DNA of 64,000 nt from positions 1 to 64,000 of the forward strand of contig NZ_RYFD01000023.1 of the NCBI RefSeq assembly GCF_004138135.1, written 5' to 3'. The stretch is from Candidatus Oscillochloris fontis (GTDB lineage Bacteria; Chloroflexota; Chloroflexia; Chloroflexales; Chloroflexaceae). Below, piece by piece: positions 44,537-54,681 of this stretch (position 1 is its first letter; every line of letters begins with the position of its first letter). The notes beneath the pieces were generated by a model, which had not been told where the DNA came from, searched no databases, and was given only the letters and a program-made list of their open reading frames with translations. The position numbers and the translations under genes are program-made.

Positions 44537-47500
44537 TTAGCGATGGCGGCGTGCCCACGGAAGCATAGCCGTAATCGCGTCACACATCGGCGGTGTACAT
44601 TGATACCACGTCATCACCACCGTATCAATTTGCTGCTGGAGCGTTACGCACTGATCCCACTGCGCCTGTGCATCGTGACACACACCTTCAAAGACCGGAA
44701 GCCATGTTCCAGCGGTGGCGGGGTCAGGCACGCGGATTGTGCGAGCCACTGCCCACTTTAGCCCTTGGACAGTTGGATCATCAAAAAAACGATTCAACAT
44801 CGTATGCACCGCAGCATGTGGATGCACGATACTGATTCGGTTGTTCTGGTGCAGCCAAGCAACGCGCCGTGATATTGGCCCAGTGATGGTAATAATACCC
44901 TGCTGCTCTAACGCATCCAGAGTGATTGTGCCCCCCCCCACCCGTCGTACATACGCGGTAGGCAGAACCGTGATAGTTTCGGGACTCAGTGTTGGAAACG
45001 AATCTGTAGGTATCGCAAAGGGTTGCGCATACCGTACCTCGAATACCCGGCGTGCATCGAGCAAGCTATCAGCAAGACTCGTGAGTTGCGCTTCAGGAAA
45101 GGTAGATGGGTCAGGGATAGGGAGACGCTCCAACTCATCCTTACTGATGTGACTATTGGTAGAAAAGAGATTGAGGAGGTAGGCAACAGTCGTGCTGCTC
45201 AACAACGCTAACAATGCTTTTCCCCGTGCCTCCGTATGTCCTGGCAGCAGCACCATACGCCACACGACATGGGTAAACGCCACCGGATGTGTGCTATCCC
45301 GTGTAAACCATGTTGGGGTAAGCCGTTCACGGGTGTTGAGTCTCGCTGTTTCTCGGAGTACAATGCCCATTTGTGGTGATGAGAGGGTTGCAATCTCCGT
45401 GAGGATCGTTGCAGCACGCGATTGATTACCCGTTGCGCCTGTTGTTGGAATAGCCCAATCAGACGGCTCATCAGGAAGAGGGGCAAAGGGGCGTACATTC
45501 TCTCCCTTGTAGATCGCTACGGCCCCTCGCTGTCCCCGGCCTGCGCTTCCTCGCCGGAATGGATTTGTATAGGTTGCATTGACATCGCCTTGCCGCACCT
45601 CGCACGCAGCTAACAGGGTTCGCATCTGATACGCAAACGTATCACTGATCATGCGAACATACTGCCAAATGTCGTACTGTTCTGGACTCGTTCCAACCAG
45701 CCATGCACGATGCCATATATCGTCTTCTGGCACGGCCTCAGTGACGTTATTGGCTGAAACGGTGATCATGTTCGACGGCACATCCGCTAATTGCGCTCCA
45801 CCTCCTACGGTGATGGTAGTCGGCGCAGGTTGGCGATGGATGCACAGAATACCAACGGCCTGATCCACATCACCAAAGAGAATGTCACCGCGAAAAAACC
45901 GTATCACCCGATGGAGGCTGAATGGCGTGGTAGTAGAACGGAGCCGCATGGCTGCGGCGCTTGCGTCACCAATAATCGTCAACGGAACGATGTATGCCAT
46001 CTGCCCGCCATCTGCAAGATAGTACAGCCCAAGTTGGAGAAACAGTAGGTAGAGGTTGGTGTCGCCAGAGAGCGCACTTGCCCAAAATGGACTCCCACGA
46101 AATCGGGTTGCAGCCACATCTTCCTGTTTACTGGTTACATAGGGTGGGTTTGCAATGATATACATGAAGCCTTGCTGATAGTCACCCTGGCGGGCTTTGA
46201 TCACAAAGGCATCATCAAGCAACTGATCACTCAGCCGTTTAGGAATGGTTAGCGGGCCAAAGGAACCGGGCGACCCTGCAAACAACACTTCTAGCGGGAG
46301 ATCAAGACTATCGGTATTGAAGATAGCGAACCGTTCAATCGGTTTCGGTTCAATGCCGTGCAGAATGCTGAAATCATCGAGTGCCTGGATGAGCAGATTC
46401 ATTTCAGCCAAGTAACACGCAAATGGATTTCGTTCCATACCGACAAATGCCGTTGTCAACGCATCAAGATAGCGTTGGGCTAACTCGTGCCGTAATATCG
46501 CATTCCCCTCAATACTCTCGATTCCCACGGGGAGACTATTGCGTTGACACAGGGATTCGATGAGTGCAGTGCGATACCGACGTGCGGCACGGAGCAGGAA
46601 ACTTCCACTGCCACACGCGGGATCGAGGAGATTTCGCCCAATCATGACCCGCCCAGTGTAGCCAAGCGCATCTAACATCGAATCCACTACGGAAGCAGGG
46701 GTTAAAAAGTGCCCTTTGCGTTTACGGGCCGTCCGGTCGATGTATCGCTCATAGGTGAACCCAATGACATCGCTCGTGACGTGCTGGAAGGAGTAATGGC
46801 AAAGGAAATAGAGCGTTTCCAACAAGAGGAAGTCATCAGGAACAAACCAATCAAATACCGCCTGTTGAAAAAAGTGCAAATAGTAGCGACTCGCTTTTCG
46901 CACCAGCAGACTGTAAAAGTTGTCTGTAAGAATACTGACGCCTGCAACTTCCTTAAAGTGTAACTGCACATAGGTTTGCCAGTTCTGAAAGCCGCCGTCA
47001 CTCGCTAGTCGCGGAGAAATGATACCTTTGTCTTCGAGGACACGTACCAGCAAGAGGCGCACAAATAGGACGTAGGCAACCTGTTCTGCATAGATCGTCG
47101 GTGTCTTGTCGGCTTCGTCATTTTGGCGCTCACACCAGAGGTAATACGCATCTGCAATGGTAAACGCAGTGCTTTGGTAGCGGATGGCTCGCATTGCCCC
47201 GTTGATACGAACGGCACGATCTTGCCAGGTCATAACCGCAGCGCGACTCGATGCCGTCAATCGCCCACCATAGGCGGTTTCGACAATGCGGGCCAATGCC
47301 GCAATGTCGGTAGCATTCAGTGTACCTAAGCGTTCAGTAATGCTTGCTGCAGCATTTTGAATGGGTGCCTGTAACGACGGGTAGGCCATCGTTGTAAGAA
47401 ACAGGGCGGTTGCTGTTTCCCATTCTGCAATCAACCGCTGTTCTTCTTCCGCTTGGCGAGAGCGCCCAACGAGTGCCTCTTGAATCCGTGCCAGAGCCGC

Positions 47501-48253
47501 AAGCCGGAGGTGTTCGAGTGATTGACGGCTTCCGGCAATAAATTGCTCCAGTGCTGCATCACCTTCCAATGGGATAGCACGGGCAAGAAAGTGTTTTTCG
47601 TCAACGGCAATCGCATCAATCAGTGATGAAAAGCGGGTAAAGCGTTCTTTGCGAAATAAGAGATAAAACACTGAGAGTTGATTGCGTTCCGCCTCGAAAA
47701 CCGGAGGGAGCAGTGTGGTTCCTGCACCAAACAGATTCGCAACATTGATCGTAGCGATGTGTTCATAGTCAAGCGGATCACTTGAACGAAAGCGAACAGC
47801 AATGATTCGACGCATATTGCACCAGACCGCGTACCCTGCGGTGCCACCACTGTAGCGACGCATTTGCGGAAGATCGCCAACAAAGTCATCGTGCGAACTG
47901 TTTTTATCTTCCCAAATAAAGGCAATACCAATCGTTCCTTGTACGACATAATCGGGTCGGCTTGCGCCTCCACCTGGAAGGGTACGATTATAGATGACGT
48001 CTCCACCTTGGGTGAAACCAAGCCATTCGAGGACGTAGCGTGTAAATTGCACATCAACCACCGCTGCTTCGTCGTTATCACGCTCCGAAGCCGGACGTGC
48101 AAGGTAGGTTACGTAGCTTTCAGGAGTAGGGGAATGGGTCATACGAACCTGGACTCGGTCAATGACCTGTGTACGGAATGCATCGAAGATGTCGATGGGA
48201 ACAATGGGTGTTTGTGCGGGAGGTGGCGTTACCGCAGAATGCGAAGTAGTCAT
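44537..48253 (-). CDS. Type IIG-like restriction-methylase fusion, copy 1
   Basis: 1238 residues. A PD-(D/E)XK-type nuclease site is near the N-terminus: Asp101 in ASRPDYVV and Glu115/Lys117 in FIWEDKNSS. The amino-methyltransferase core has motif I LLDPACGSGSF (near 545) and catalytic NPPY (near 700). The C-terminal third should carry target recognition. Such single-chain enzymes both cut and methylate an adenine. I start at MTTSHS because AGGAG lies 7 bp upstream. The overall layout also resembles BREX PglX, but the nuclease motif and missing BREX genes argue against it. A promoter with the shared box lies upstream. Confidence 0.88.
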   Translation of the reverse strand: MTTSHSAVTPPPAQTPIVPIDIFDAFRTQVIDRVQVRMTHSPTPESYVTYLARPASERDNDEAAVVDVQFTRYVLEWLGFTQGGDVIYNRTLPGGGASRPDYVVQGTIGIAFIWEDKNSSHDDFVGDLPQMRRYSGGTAGYAVWCNMRRIIAVRFRSSDPLDYEHIATINVANLFGAGTTLLPPVFEAERNQLSVFYLLFRKERFTRFSSLIDAIAVDEKHFLARAIPLEGDAALEQFIAGSRQSLEHLRLAALARIQEALVGRSRQAEEEQRLIAEWETATALFLTTMAYPSLQAPIQNAAASITERLGTLNATDIAALARIVETAYGGRLTASSRAAVMTWQDRAVRINGAMRAIRYQSTAFTIADAYYLWCERQNDEADKTPTIYAEQVAYVLFVRLLLVRVLEDKGIISPRLASDGGFQNWQTYVQLHFKEVAGVSILTDNFYSLLVRKASRYYLHFFQQAVFDWFVPDDFLLLETLYFLCHYSFQHVTSDVIGFTYERYIDRTARKRKGHFLTPASVVDSMLDALGYTGRVMIGRNLLDPACGSGSFLLRAARRYRTALIESLCQRNSLPVGIESIEGNAILRHELAQRYLDALTTAFVGMERNPFACYLAEMNLLIQALDDFSILHGIEPKPIERFAIFNTDSLDLPLEVLFAGSPGSFGPLTIPKRLSDQLLDDAFVIKARQGDYQQGFMYIIANPPYVTSKQEDVAATRFRGSPFWASALSGDTNLYLLFLQLGLYYLADGGQMAYIVPLTIIGDASAAAMRLRSTTTPFSLHRVIRFFRGDILFGDVDQAVGILCIHRQPAPTTITVGGGAQLADVPSNMITVSANNVTEAVPEDDIWHRAWLVGTSPEQYDIWQYVRMISDTFAYQMRTLLAACEVRQGDVNATYTNPFRRGSAGRGQRGAVAIYKGENVRPFAPLPDEPSDWAIPTTGATGNQSRAATILTEIATLSSPQMGIVLRETARLNTRERLTPTWFTRDSTHPVAFTHVVWRMVLLPGHTEARGKALLALLSSTTVAYLLNLFSTNSHISKDELERLPIPDPSTFPEAQLTSLADSLLDARRVFEVRYAQPFAIPTDSFPTLSPETITVLPTAYVRRVGGGTITLDALEQQGIITITGPISRRVAWLHQNNRISIVHPHAAVHTMLNRFFDDPTVQGLKWAVARTIRVPDPATAGTWLPVFEGVCHDAQAQWDQCVTLQQQIDTVVMTWYQCTPPMCDAITAMLPWARRHR

Positions 48254-48355
48254 AGACACACTCCTGAAACCGGCTTGCTCAAAGTGACGGGATGGATACT
48301 CTGTGATTGATATTCTCACCCAATTGTATCATAATACAACTGCATTCTTGGTAAA

Positions 48356-48384
48356 ATTTCAGAACACATGTTGGTATTTGTCAA
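48356..48384 (-). promoter_or_regulatory. Promoter with GAAC-N4-GTTG box upstream of the Type IIG gene
   Basis: Minus strand: -35 TTGACA, 17-bp spacer, -10 TGAAAT. The plus-strand spacer begins GAACACATGTTG. It reads toward the restriction-methylase gene, with a leader of about 95 nt. Compare 43564-43592 and 55218-55246. Confidence 0.7.
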
Positions 48385-48443
48385 TCTCAATCCTGCGCTT
48401 ACTGTCACCTGGGCGCAAATTAGAGTTGGCTCGCGACATGAAC
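48385..48443 (+). pseudogene. N-terminal fragment of a nucleotidyltransferase-like gene
   Basis: Encodes ILRLLSPGRKLELARDMN, nearly identical to ILRSLSPGRKLALARDMN at the start of the gene at 59260. The nucleotide match includes the neighbouring promoter box. After the fragment the frame loses similarity. This is debris of a second copy of that gene. The rest of 48444-48519 shows nothing. Confidence 0.7.
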
Positions 48444-48519
48444 CACCCCATCGCAATCATAGCTTGCGATGGAATGGTAGAATGGCCTACACTATCGCCT
48501 GTCTACACAAGAGCATGCT

Positions 48520-51500
48520 ATGACGATTATCCTGCATGGGACATGGCTACCGCAGGTGAAGCGCTTGTTCATCTGGGGCGAGGATTCGCAGCTACTGGGG
48601 CGTGGTGTTCGGAAGGCGAAGACTCCGATCCACCCCTTCCACGCGGCAATCGCCGATCTCCAGCGCATGATCGTACACCTCGTAGGGCAGGCCGAGTCGG
48701 CAGAGCAGATCATCTGGCTGCCGTCGGTCGCGGGGCGCCCTGCACCACTGCGTGAGCTGCGTAACACTGGCATTGAGGCAGCGGAAGGCGACGCCAGCCT
48801 AGCCGCATGGCGGGTGCGCGGCCTGATATTCGATACCCAGACAGCAACCGATCTGCTGCTCAAGCTGGAAGAGTCCGATATTCTCGGTAGTGATCTGCTG
48901 GCATGGCGGGTGGCGGCGCGCCTCGTAGCCGAGTTGGTTGTCGGCGAACAGTTCCTGCCGACCCTTGAGCGCGATGGTTCGCTTCTGCGAGCGCACTGGA
49001 GACCACGCCCGCTGGCGACGACTGCCCGCTCGCTCACACGTCTGGCCAGTTCACTGCCGCCACTCTGCCGCGCCATCGTCACCGACCACGCTCAGGCGAT
49101 GTCGGCGCATGCCCTTCTCGACGATTTTGTCAGTGTGTGTGTGGATCGGCTCGTTCGTGACCTAGCCCGTGAGCAGGATGCGACGGTGGCCACCATTGGA
49201 CGCTGGCAGCGCCAGATCGGCGCGGCTGGTGCTGCGTGGCTGGCCGCACTCTTCAGCGACGAGCAGATGGTTCATCTCAAACACCACGAGGCCGATGAAC
49301 TCTTCCGAGCCTGGCGGATCTGGTATGAGCAGGATCATGCCGCTGGTGACGATCAGTTTCGGATCACCTTTCGGCTGGAGGAACCCAACACCACGCAGCC
49401 GAATCAGACGGATTGGACGCTGCGTTTTCTGCTCCAGGCAACCGATGACCCCAGCCTATTGGTGCCGGTTGGTCAGCTCTGGCAGGAACGCGGTGTCATG
49501 TTTCAGTACCTTGACCGGCGCTTTGCCCACCCGCAAGAGCGGCTCCTGCGCGGCCTTGGGTTTGCGGCGCGTCTGGTTGGCGCAATCGAGCGCAGCTTAC
49601 GCACAAAGACCCCCGAATATGCCACGCTTTCAGCCGAAGAAGCCTTCGGGTTTCTGAGTGAAGCGGGGCCACTGCTTGAACAGAGTGGCTTTGGCGTACT
49701 CGTTCCGGCGTTCTGGGGCGGAGCACGCCGTCTGCGGGTACGCGCCAACGCCACCAAACGAACATCGAAGCGCGCTGATCACGCAGGCCGTCTGAGCTTC
49801 GCCAACATGATTGACTTCAAATGGCAACTCAGCATTGGCGATCAGCAGATTGAACTGGCTGAATTTGAACGCTTGGTGGCGCTCAAACAACCATTGGTGC
49901 AGATTCGCGGCGAATGGGTGGCGCTCGACCCAGAACACGCACGGCAGACACTCGCGCTCTTGAAGAAGGGCAGCCGCATGAACCTGGGCGAAGCCCTGCG
50001 TCTGGGTCTGACTGGCACCGCACCGCAACTTCCCGCCGGACTGGCGTTCGATGGCTTCGATACTGATGGCGACATCGGTGCCCTCCTCGACGATCTCGGC
50101 CGCATCCAGCAACTCACCGAGTTACCCCAGCCGACCAACTTCCATGGCACGTTACGCCCCTATCAGGTGCGCGGGTTCTCCTGGCTTGTGTTTCTGCGCC
50201 GCTTTGGACTAGGAGCATGCCTAGCAGACGATATGGGTCTGGGCAAAAGCCCTCAGACGATTGCATTACTGCTGCACGAAAAAGCTCAAATGCCGAGCGG
50301 CCCGCCAAGCCTGCTGGTCTGCCCAACCTCGGTGGTAGGCAACTGGGAACGTGAACTCTTGCGCTTCGCGCCGAGCCTGCGTATCCTTGTTCACCAGGGT
50401 TCCGACCGTAAACGTGGCACGGAATTATCCCAGAACCTCAGCCAGTGCGACGTGGTTATCACCAGTTTTCCGCTACTGGCACGGGATCGCGACGATTTGA
50501 CGTTGATCGAATGGCGTCTTGCTATTCTCGATGAGGCCCAAAATATCAAGAATAGCGATACGCGCCAGGCGCAGGCCGCACGCGCCCTACAAGCCGAGGC
50601 GCGGATTGCACTGACCGGCACACCGGTCGAGAATCGGTTGACCGAACTGTGGAGCATTATGACCTTTCTCAACCCTGGCTATCTTGGCGGCGAGACCGAA
50701 TTCCGGCGCACCTTCGCCAAACCAATTGAGATGACGAATGACCAACAGGCGACCGAGACGCTGCGGCGGCTGACAGCTCCCTTCATCCTGCGACGCCTCA
50801 AGACCGACAAATCAATTATTAGTGATCTTCCCGACAAGATCGAGATGAAGGTCTATGTGCCGCTCAGCCGTGAGCAGGTTACGCTCTACGAGGCAACCGT
50901 GCGCGACGCCCTCGCGCAGATCGAGCAGAGTGCCCTTACGAGTGAGCCAACCAAACGACGCGGTATGGTGCTGTCCATGTTGACGAAACTCAAGCAGATC
51001 TGTAATCATCCGGTCAATTTCCTCAAAGATAGATCGCCAATCAATGATCGATCCGGCAAGCTAGAGCGCATGGGCGAGATGGTAGAGGAGTTGCTCACCG
51101 TTGGCGACCGTGCCCTCATCTTTACCCAGTTCACCGAGATGGGTGACCTACTTGAGCAATACCTTAGCGAGCGCTTCGCCACCCGGCCACTCTTTCTGCA
51201 CGGCAGCACGCCACCAAAAGAGCGTGACGCTATGGTACGCCGCTTCCAAGCGCCCAAAGGCCCACCGATCTTCATCCTCTCACTCAAAGCTGGTGGCGTC
51301 GGACTGAACCTGACCCACGCCAATCATGTTTTCCACTATGATCGCTGGTGGAATCCGGCAGTCGAGGATCAGGCAACCGACCGCGCCTTTCGGATCGGGC
51401 AGCAGCGCAATGTTCAGGTACACAAGTTCTTGTGTGGCGGAACTCTGGAAGAGAAGATTGATGATATGATCGAATCCAAGCGCGGGCTTTCGAGCCTCGT

Positions 51501-51591
51501 CCTTGGCAGCGGCGAAACATGGCTGACCGAACTAACGACGAATCAACTGCGTGAACTCGTTGCGCTTCGCCGCGACGCCGTCGCCGAATAA
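48520..51591 (+). CDS. SNF2-family helicase
   Basis: 1023 residues. The N-terminal half includes a bacterial SNF2-associated region (about 400-520). The two RecA-like lobes follow: Walker A DDMGLGKS (near 570-577), DEAQ (671-674), then HGSTPPKERDAMV, LKAGGVGLNLTHANHV and DQATDRAFRIGQ. The set is complete, so it should be an active DNA translocase. It is followed after 83 bp by a SWIM zinc-finger gene, a frequent partner. Its place between two restriction-methylases suggests a role in defence or in remodelling DNA-protein complexes; no nuclease domain is fused. Confidence 0.93.
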   Translation: MTIILHGTWLPQVKRLFIWGEDSQLLGRGVRKAKTPIHPFHAAIADLQRMIVHLVGQAESAEQIIWLPSVAGRPAPLRELRNTGIEAAEGDASLAAWRVRGLIFDTQTATDLLLKLEESDILGSDLLAWRVAARLVAELVVGEQFLPTLERDGSLLRAHWRPRPLATTARSLTRLASSLPPLCRAIVTDHAQAMSAHALLDDFVSVCVDRLVRDLAREQDATVATIGRWQRQIGAAGAAWLAALFSDEQMVHLKHHEADELFRAWRIWYEQDHAAGDDQFRITFRLEEPNTTQPNQTDWTLRFLLQATDDPSLLVPVGQLWQERGVMFQYLDRRFAHPQERLLRGLGFAARLVGAIERSLRTKTPEYATLSAEEAFGFLSEAGPLLEQSGFGVLVPAFWGGARRLRVRANATKRTSKRADHAGRLSFANMIDFKWQLSIGDQQIELAEFERLVALKQPLVQIRGEWVALDPEHARQTLALLKKGSRMNLGEALRLGLTGTAPQLPAGLAFDGFDTDGDIGALLDDLGRIQQLTELPQPTNFHGTLRPYQVRGFSWLVFLRRFGLGACLADDMGLGKSPQTIALLLHEKAQMPSGPPSLLVCPTSVVGNWERELLRFAPSLRILVHQGSDRKRGTELSQNLSQCDVVITSFPLLARDRDDLTLIEWRLAILDEAQNIKNSDTRQAQAARALQAEARIALTGTPVENRLTELWSIMTFLNPGYLGGETEFRRTFAKPIEMTNDQQATETLRRLTAPFILRRLKTDKSIISDLPDKIEMKVYVPLSREQVTLYEATVRDALAQIEQSALTSEPTKRRGMVLSMLTKLKQICNHPVNFLKDRSPINDRSGKLERMGEMVEELLTVGDRALIFTQFTEMGDLLEQYLSERFATRPLFLHGSTPPKERDAMVRRFQAPKGPPIFILSLKAGGVGLNLTHANHVFHYDRWWNPAVEDQATDRAFRIGQQRNVQVHKFLCGGTLEEKIDDMIESKRGLSSLVLGSGETWLTELTTNQLRELVALRRDAVAE

Positions 51592-51674
51592 CGATCTGTG
51601 TGACACGGTACGGCTATGCCGGATGAAGATTCCTGCCAGCCGTTCTCACTGAACAGTTGCTGAAAGAGAAAGCG

Positions 51675-52550
51675 ATGCCTCGTAAACGATCAGGTCATTC
51701 GGATGATTGGGGCTATGGCTATTACGAATCACGCCCGCGCCTACCAGCCGACGGCATCCGCGCCAAAAACAAGAGCGGTGCGTTTGGCACTTCGTGGTGG
51801 GCCAAGCGCTGGATCAGTGTGCTTGAATCATTCAATTTCGGCAGCCGCCTGACACGCGGGCGCACCTATGCGCGCGGCGGGGCGGTGCTGAATATTGATA
51901 TTACCGTTGGTTGGGTGAACTCGCGGGTGCAGGGTTCTAGACCGACCCCATACACCGTTAAGATCGGCATTCAGCCATTGAGCGACACGCAATGGCAGCA
52001 GGCGATTGCGGCGATGTCCGAGCAGGCCATCTTTGCGGCGCAACTGCTGTCTGGCGAGATGCCGCAGGAGATCGAGCAAGCCTTTGAATCCGCCAAGGTC
52101 GCATTGTTCCCCATGAAATCGAGTGAACTGAGTACCAGTTGCTCCTGCCCGGACTACGCTAACCCCTGTAAGCATATCGCAGCAGTCTATTATCTCCTTG
52201 GCGAACGTTTTGATGAAGATCCATTCTTGATCTTCGAGTTGCGCGGACGGAACAAAGACGCGATTATTACCGCCCTACGCGAACTGCGGGCGGGATCATT
52301 ACCGACGCAGCCTGAGATTGCCGTTCCTGTTTGCGAACCAGAGCCAGCCCTGGCCGATCTGTTGTCATGTTATGATGATCCCGGTACAGACTTAGCACAG
52401 ATCAACACTCAAATCGCTGCACCGGACGTCAAAGCAGCAATCCTGAAACGCTACGGCACTGCACCTGCTGGCACGCAAACCCACTTAAGCGCACTCTACC
52501 AGACGATCAGCCAGAGGATGCTGGCGCGCTTGTTCACTGATGCGGGGTAA
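51675..52550 (+). CDS. SWIM zinc-finger protein
   Basis: 291 residues. The SWIM motif CSCPDYANPCKHIAA (about residues 156-170) has the CxC...CxH ligands. The N-terminal GTSWWAKRWISVLE and AQLLSGEMPQEIEQAF regions are typical of the bacterial SNF2-partner family. SWIM fingers bind DNA or protein. I start at MPRKRSG because the preceding six codons lack a site. Its 3' end overlaps the convergent DUF3095 gene by 17 bp. Confidence 0.9.
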   Translation: MPRKRSGHSDDWGYGYYESRPRLPADGIRAKNKSGAFGTSWWAKRWISVLESFNFGSRLTRGRTYARGGAVLNIDITVGWVNSRVQGSRPTPYTVKIGIQPLSDTQWQQAIAAMSEQAIFAAQLLSGEMPQEIEQAFESAKVALFPMKSSELSTSCSCPDYANPCKHIAAVYYLLGERFDEDPFLIFELRGRNKDAIITALRELRAGSLPTQPEIAVPVCEPEPALADLLSCYDDPGTDLAQINTQIAAPDVKAAILKRYGTAPAGTQTHLSALYQTISQRMLARLFTDAG

Positions 52551-53721
52551 ACCTTTTCAAGCGATCCTTCAACTCTATCGCTGCCCGTGAATAACCGCCA
52601 TCAGCTCCATCAACAAAATGCACCTGACGCCCCATACGCTCAAAGACGAGGCAAGTCATGAGGGCACGGTCGGTGACATGCAGGCCATACACAAGTTGAC
52701 CCTGTTGGTAGGCATGTTCAAGAAAGGCGCTGAGTTGCTGCCGTTGTTCTGGGCGTCCGGCGATGATCATGCGGAGGGTATCATCATACTTCTTATAGTC
52801 GGCAGTACGAAAGACCTGCTCACGGTAATCCTGCCACCAAGGGCGTTTGCCGCGTAGCACCTCACCCATAGTGTAGAGCCGTACCCCCAGATTCAGCCCC
52901 CAGATCTGAGCCATGTAGATCCAGCGTGCTATCATACGCGGTGGAGTACGGAACTTCGTCTCACCCAGCAGATCCTGGAGTTTAAAGCTGAGGTGGAGAT
53001 TGGGTACCGCCAGCGGATGATAATCCTGCTCTTGGCCATAGGCAGCCTCGATCTCGGTGATAACCTGGCGATAGATCGCACTCGCAGCATCAGGGGGCAT
53101 GCCTGGTACAGCCATGACCAACAGGCTCACCGTCTCCCCGTGTGGGCTAGGGATGTCCTGCCAGCGACACTCCAAACCCGTCATATCAGCCTCACGGAGC
53201 GGTGCATCAGCAGGCAACAGGTAGCGCAATGCTGTGGTGGGATCTTTGATCAGCCGTTCGGCTAAAGCAGTGCCACCGCCACTCAAGAGTGCCTGGTCGT
53301 AGTGTGGAGAGATACGAAGGCGAGCGACTCCAACCTCGACCCCGTGCGCTCGCACCTCAGCCAGTGGCACAAAACCCACTCGGAGATCAAGCTGCATTTC
53401 GCGCTGCACCATCGCCCGTACTCCTGCCAGCGTTGCGCGGGCAACCTCCAGCAGATCGGGCGGGATCAGCAATGTTGCTCCATCACCACCAAAGACAAAG
53501 GGGATACTATCAGCCGGAGCGCAGTTGAGCAACGCAACAATCGAAGCTGCCCCAGCCATATTCACCGCCTTGTAGTGGCCCGCGTTGATCGCCTGGGTTG
53601 AGTTGCGCACATCACTCAGCGCTACCCACCAATCAGCAGGAGCCGGGTGAAAATTGCTGGGTTTAACGATCTGGCTCAACTCGGTGAGAATCGGCAAGTG
53701 GGTATAGAAGGTATCGCTCAT
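52534..53721 (-). CDS. DUF3095 family protein (class III cyclase-like)
   Basis: 395 residues. WWVALSDVRNSTQAINAG, AVNMAGAASIVALLN and FVFGGDGATLLIPP are the DUF3095 hallmarks. The pattern resembles class III nucleotide cyclases: an early Asp pair region (SDV) and a GGDG turn. Whether it makes a cyclic nucleotide is unknown. I start at MSDTFYTH, which has GGAAG-like sequence upstream; the longer frame adds unlike sequence. In a defence island a signal-producing enzyme would be notable, but DUF3095 also occurs outside such islands. Confidence 0.85.
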   Translation of the reverse strand: MSDTFYTHLPILTELSQIVKPSNFHPAPADWWVALSDVRNSTQAINAGHYKAVNMAGAASIVALLNCAPADSIPFVFGGDGATLLIPPDLLEVARATLAGVRAMVQREMQLDLRVGFVPLAEVRAHGVEVGVARLRISPHYDQALLSGGGTALAERLIKDPTTALRYLLPADAPLREADMTGLECRWQDIPSPHGETVSLLVMAVPGMPPDAASAIYRQVITEIEAAYGQEQDYHPLAVPNLHLSFKLQDLLGETKFRTPPRMIARWIYMAQIWGLNLGVRLYTMGEVLRGKRPWWQDYREQVFRTADYKKYDDTLRMIIAGRPEQRQQLSAFLEHAYQQGQLVYGLHVTDRALMTCLVFERMGRQVHFVDGADGGYSRAAIELKDRLKRFTPHQ

Positions 53722-53803
53722 CCACCACTTCCACAAACTATTCCAAAGGGCGTATATCTCAGGGCTAAAGCTCCTGGGGTTCACGCCCTCTTTTTCTAAA
53801 AAC

Positions 53804-54182
53804 TCACACCATCTCCAAAAAATTGGGCGGCGCAAAGATATTGCGCCGCTTCAACGGCTCCGGCGACTCGTTGAGGCAGAGATCGCGGGTGAAACCGGGG
53901 CGTTCGGCCCAGGGCAATGCAAAAAATTGGTTCACCGAGCGATCCGCTGCTGGTCGTCCAAGTGGGTGGTAGTTGATTGAATCTTCCAGCCAACAACTCA
54001 ACCAATGCAGCGGCAGCCACAAGGATGCGCGGATCATCGGTTTCTGGCTTGGGCATCAGTGCGAAACGTGGTCGTTCCCGTAGCCACGCTTGGACATAGA
54101 GACGGAGAAGAAGCGCATCATACCCCAAAAGCGCTACCGCCATCTCACCTAAGTGACTTGATGTGGTCAGCGTACTAGTCAT
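53804..54182 (-). pseudogene. Frameshifted small protein next to the nucleotidyltransferase
   Basis: The frame from ATG 54182 reads well for about 60 residues (GYDALLLRLYVQAWLRERPR ... LVELLAGRFNQLPPTW). After that a different frame continues naturally (FFALPWAERPGFTRDLCLNE ... APPNFLEMV, ending at 53804). A single-base indel near 53985-54000 would join them into about 125 residues. It starts 8 bp inside the end of the upstream gene. Function unknown. A degraded copy of its last codons lies at 60228-60260. A sequencing error is an alternative. Confidence 0.6.
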
Positions 54183-54675
54183 TTCGATCCTCCCAGAGCA
54201 TATCGAACGCATACTGCGCTTTCAGATGCGTGACATAGGGCTGAACTGCATCCCACAACGCTTCTTTCGAGGGATAGTGTGCGGCGAGATCATTCAACAC
54301 AACCAGTGCATCAGCCTCATCCTGCTCATCGCGCCACGCCGAAAGCTTCATTGCGAGTAACTGCTCCGCGCTGATCTGATAGACCTTGATCCCTGGTGCA
54401 TCAATCAACAGCGGGCCGTAGCTCATGTCCTGCATAAAGCCCTTCGCCCCATCATTCAGCCAATCGGCGGGCAACCCCAACTCACGGGCGACAATCGTGG
54501 CCCAAGCGCGTGTCTCACGGCGCTCCGGCGGGGTGACGAAAAAGGCATCCACATCCTGGGTCGAAAGACGAGCTTGGTAGCGCAATACTAACGCCGCACC
54601 TCCAACCACCACCAGCGTGAGGGTGTGTCCCTGCTCGGCGGCCAGCGCCCCTAGACGTGTCAGCGCCTGAGTCAT
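54175..54675 (-). CDS. Nucleotidyltransferase-like protein (DUF6036/AbiEii-like)
   Basis: 166 residues. LVVVGGAALVLRYQARLSTQ followed by DVDAFF gives the GG...DxD pattern of polymerase-beta-type nucleotidyltransferases, as in many toxin or DUF6036 proteins. QLLAMKLSAWRDEQDEADAL is the conserved downstream region with a helical end. The gene overlaps the start of the frameshifted gene by 8 bp, forming a two-gene module like many toxin-antitoxin pairs. A partial copy lies at 60262-60388. A palindromic element directly precedes the ATG. Confidence 0.78.
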   Translation of the reverse strand: MTQALTRLGALAAEQGHTLTLVVVGGAALVLRYQARLSTQDVDAFFVTPPERRETRAWATIVARELGLPADWLNDGAKGFMQDMSYGPLLIDAPGIKVYQISAEQLLAMKLSAWRDEQDEADALVVLNDLAAHYPSKEALWDAVQPYVTHLKAQYAFDMLWEDRND

Positions 54676-54681
54676 AGAATT

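Noticed and set aside
44537-48253. BREX PglX methylase
   Set aside because: A PD-(D/E)XK nuclease motif is present at the N-terminus and no pglZ, brxC or other BREX gene is nearby.
48303-48755. 150-residue rightward ORF before the SNF2 gene
   Set aside because: Only a segment of about 20 residues is meaningful (a nucleotidyltransferase gene fragment); the rest lies out of frame over the SNF2 gene.
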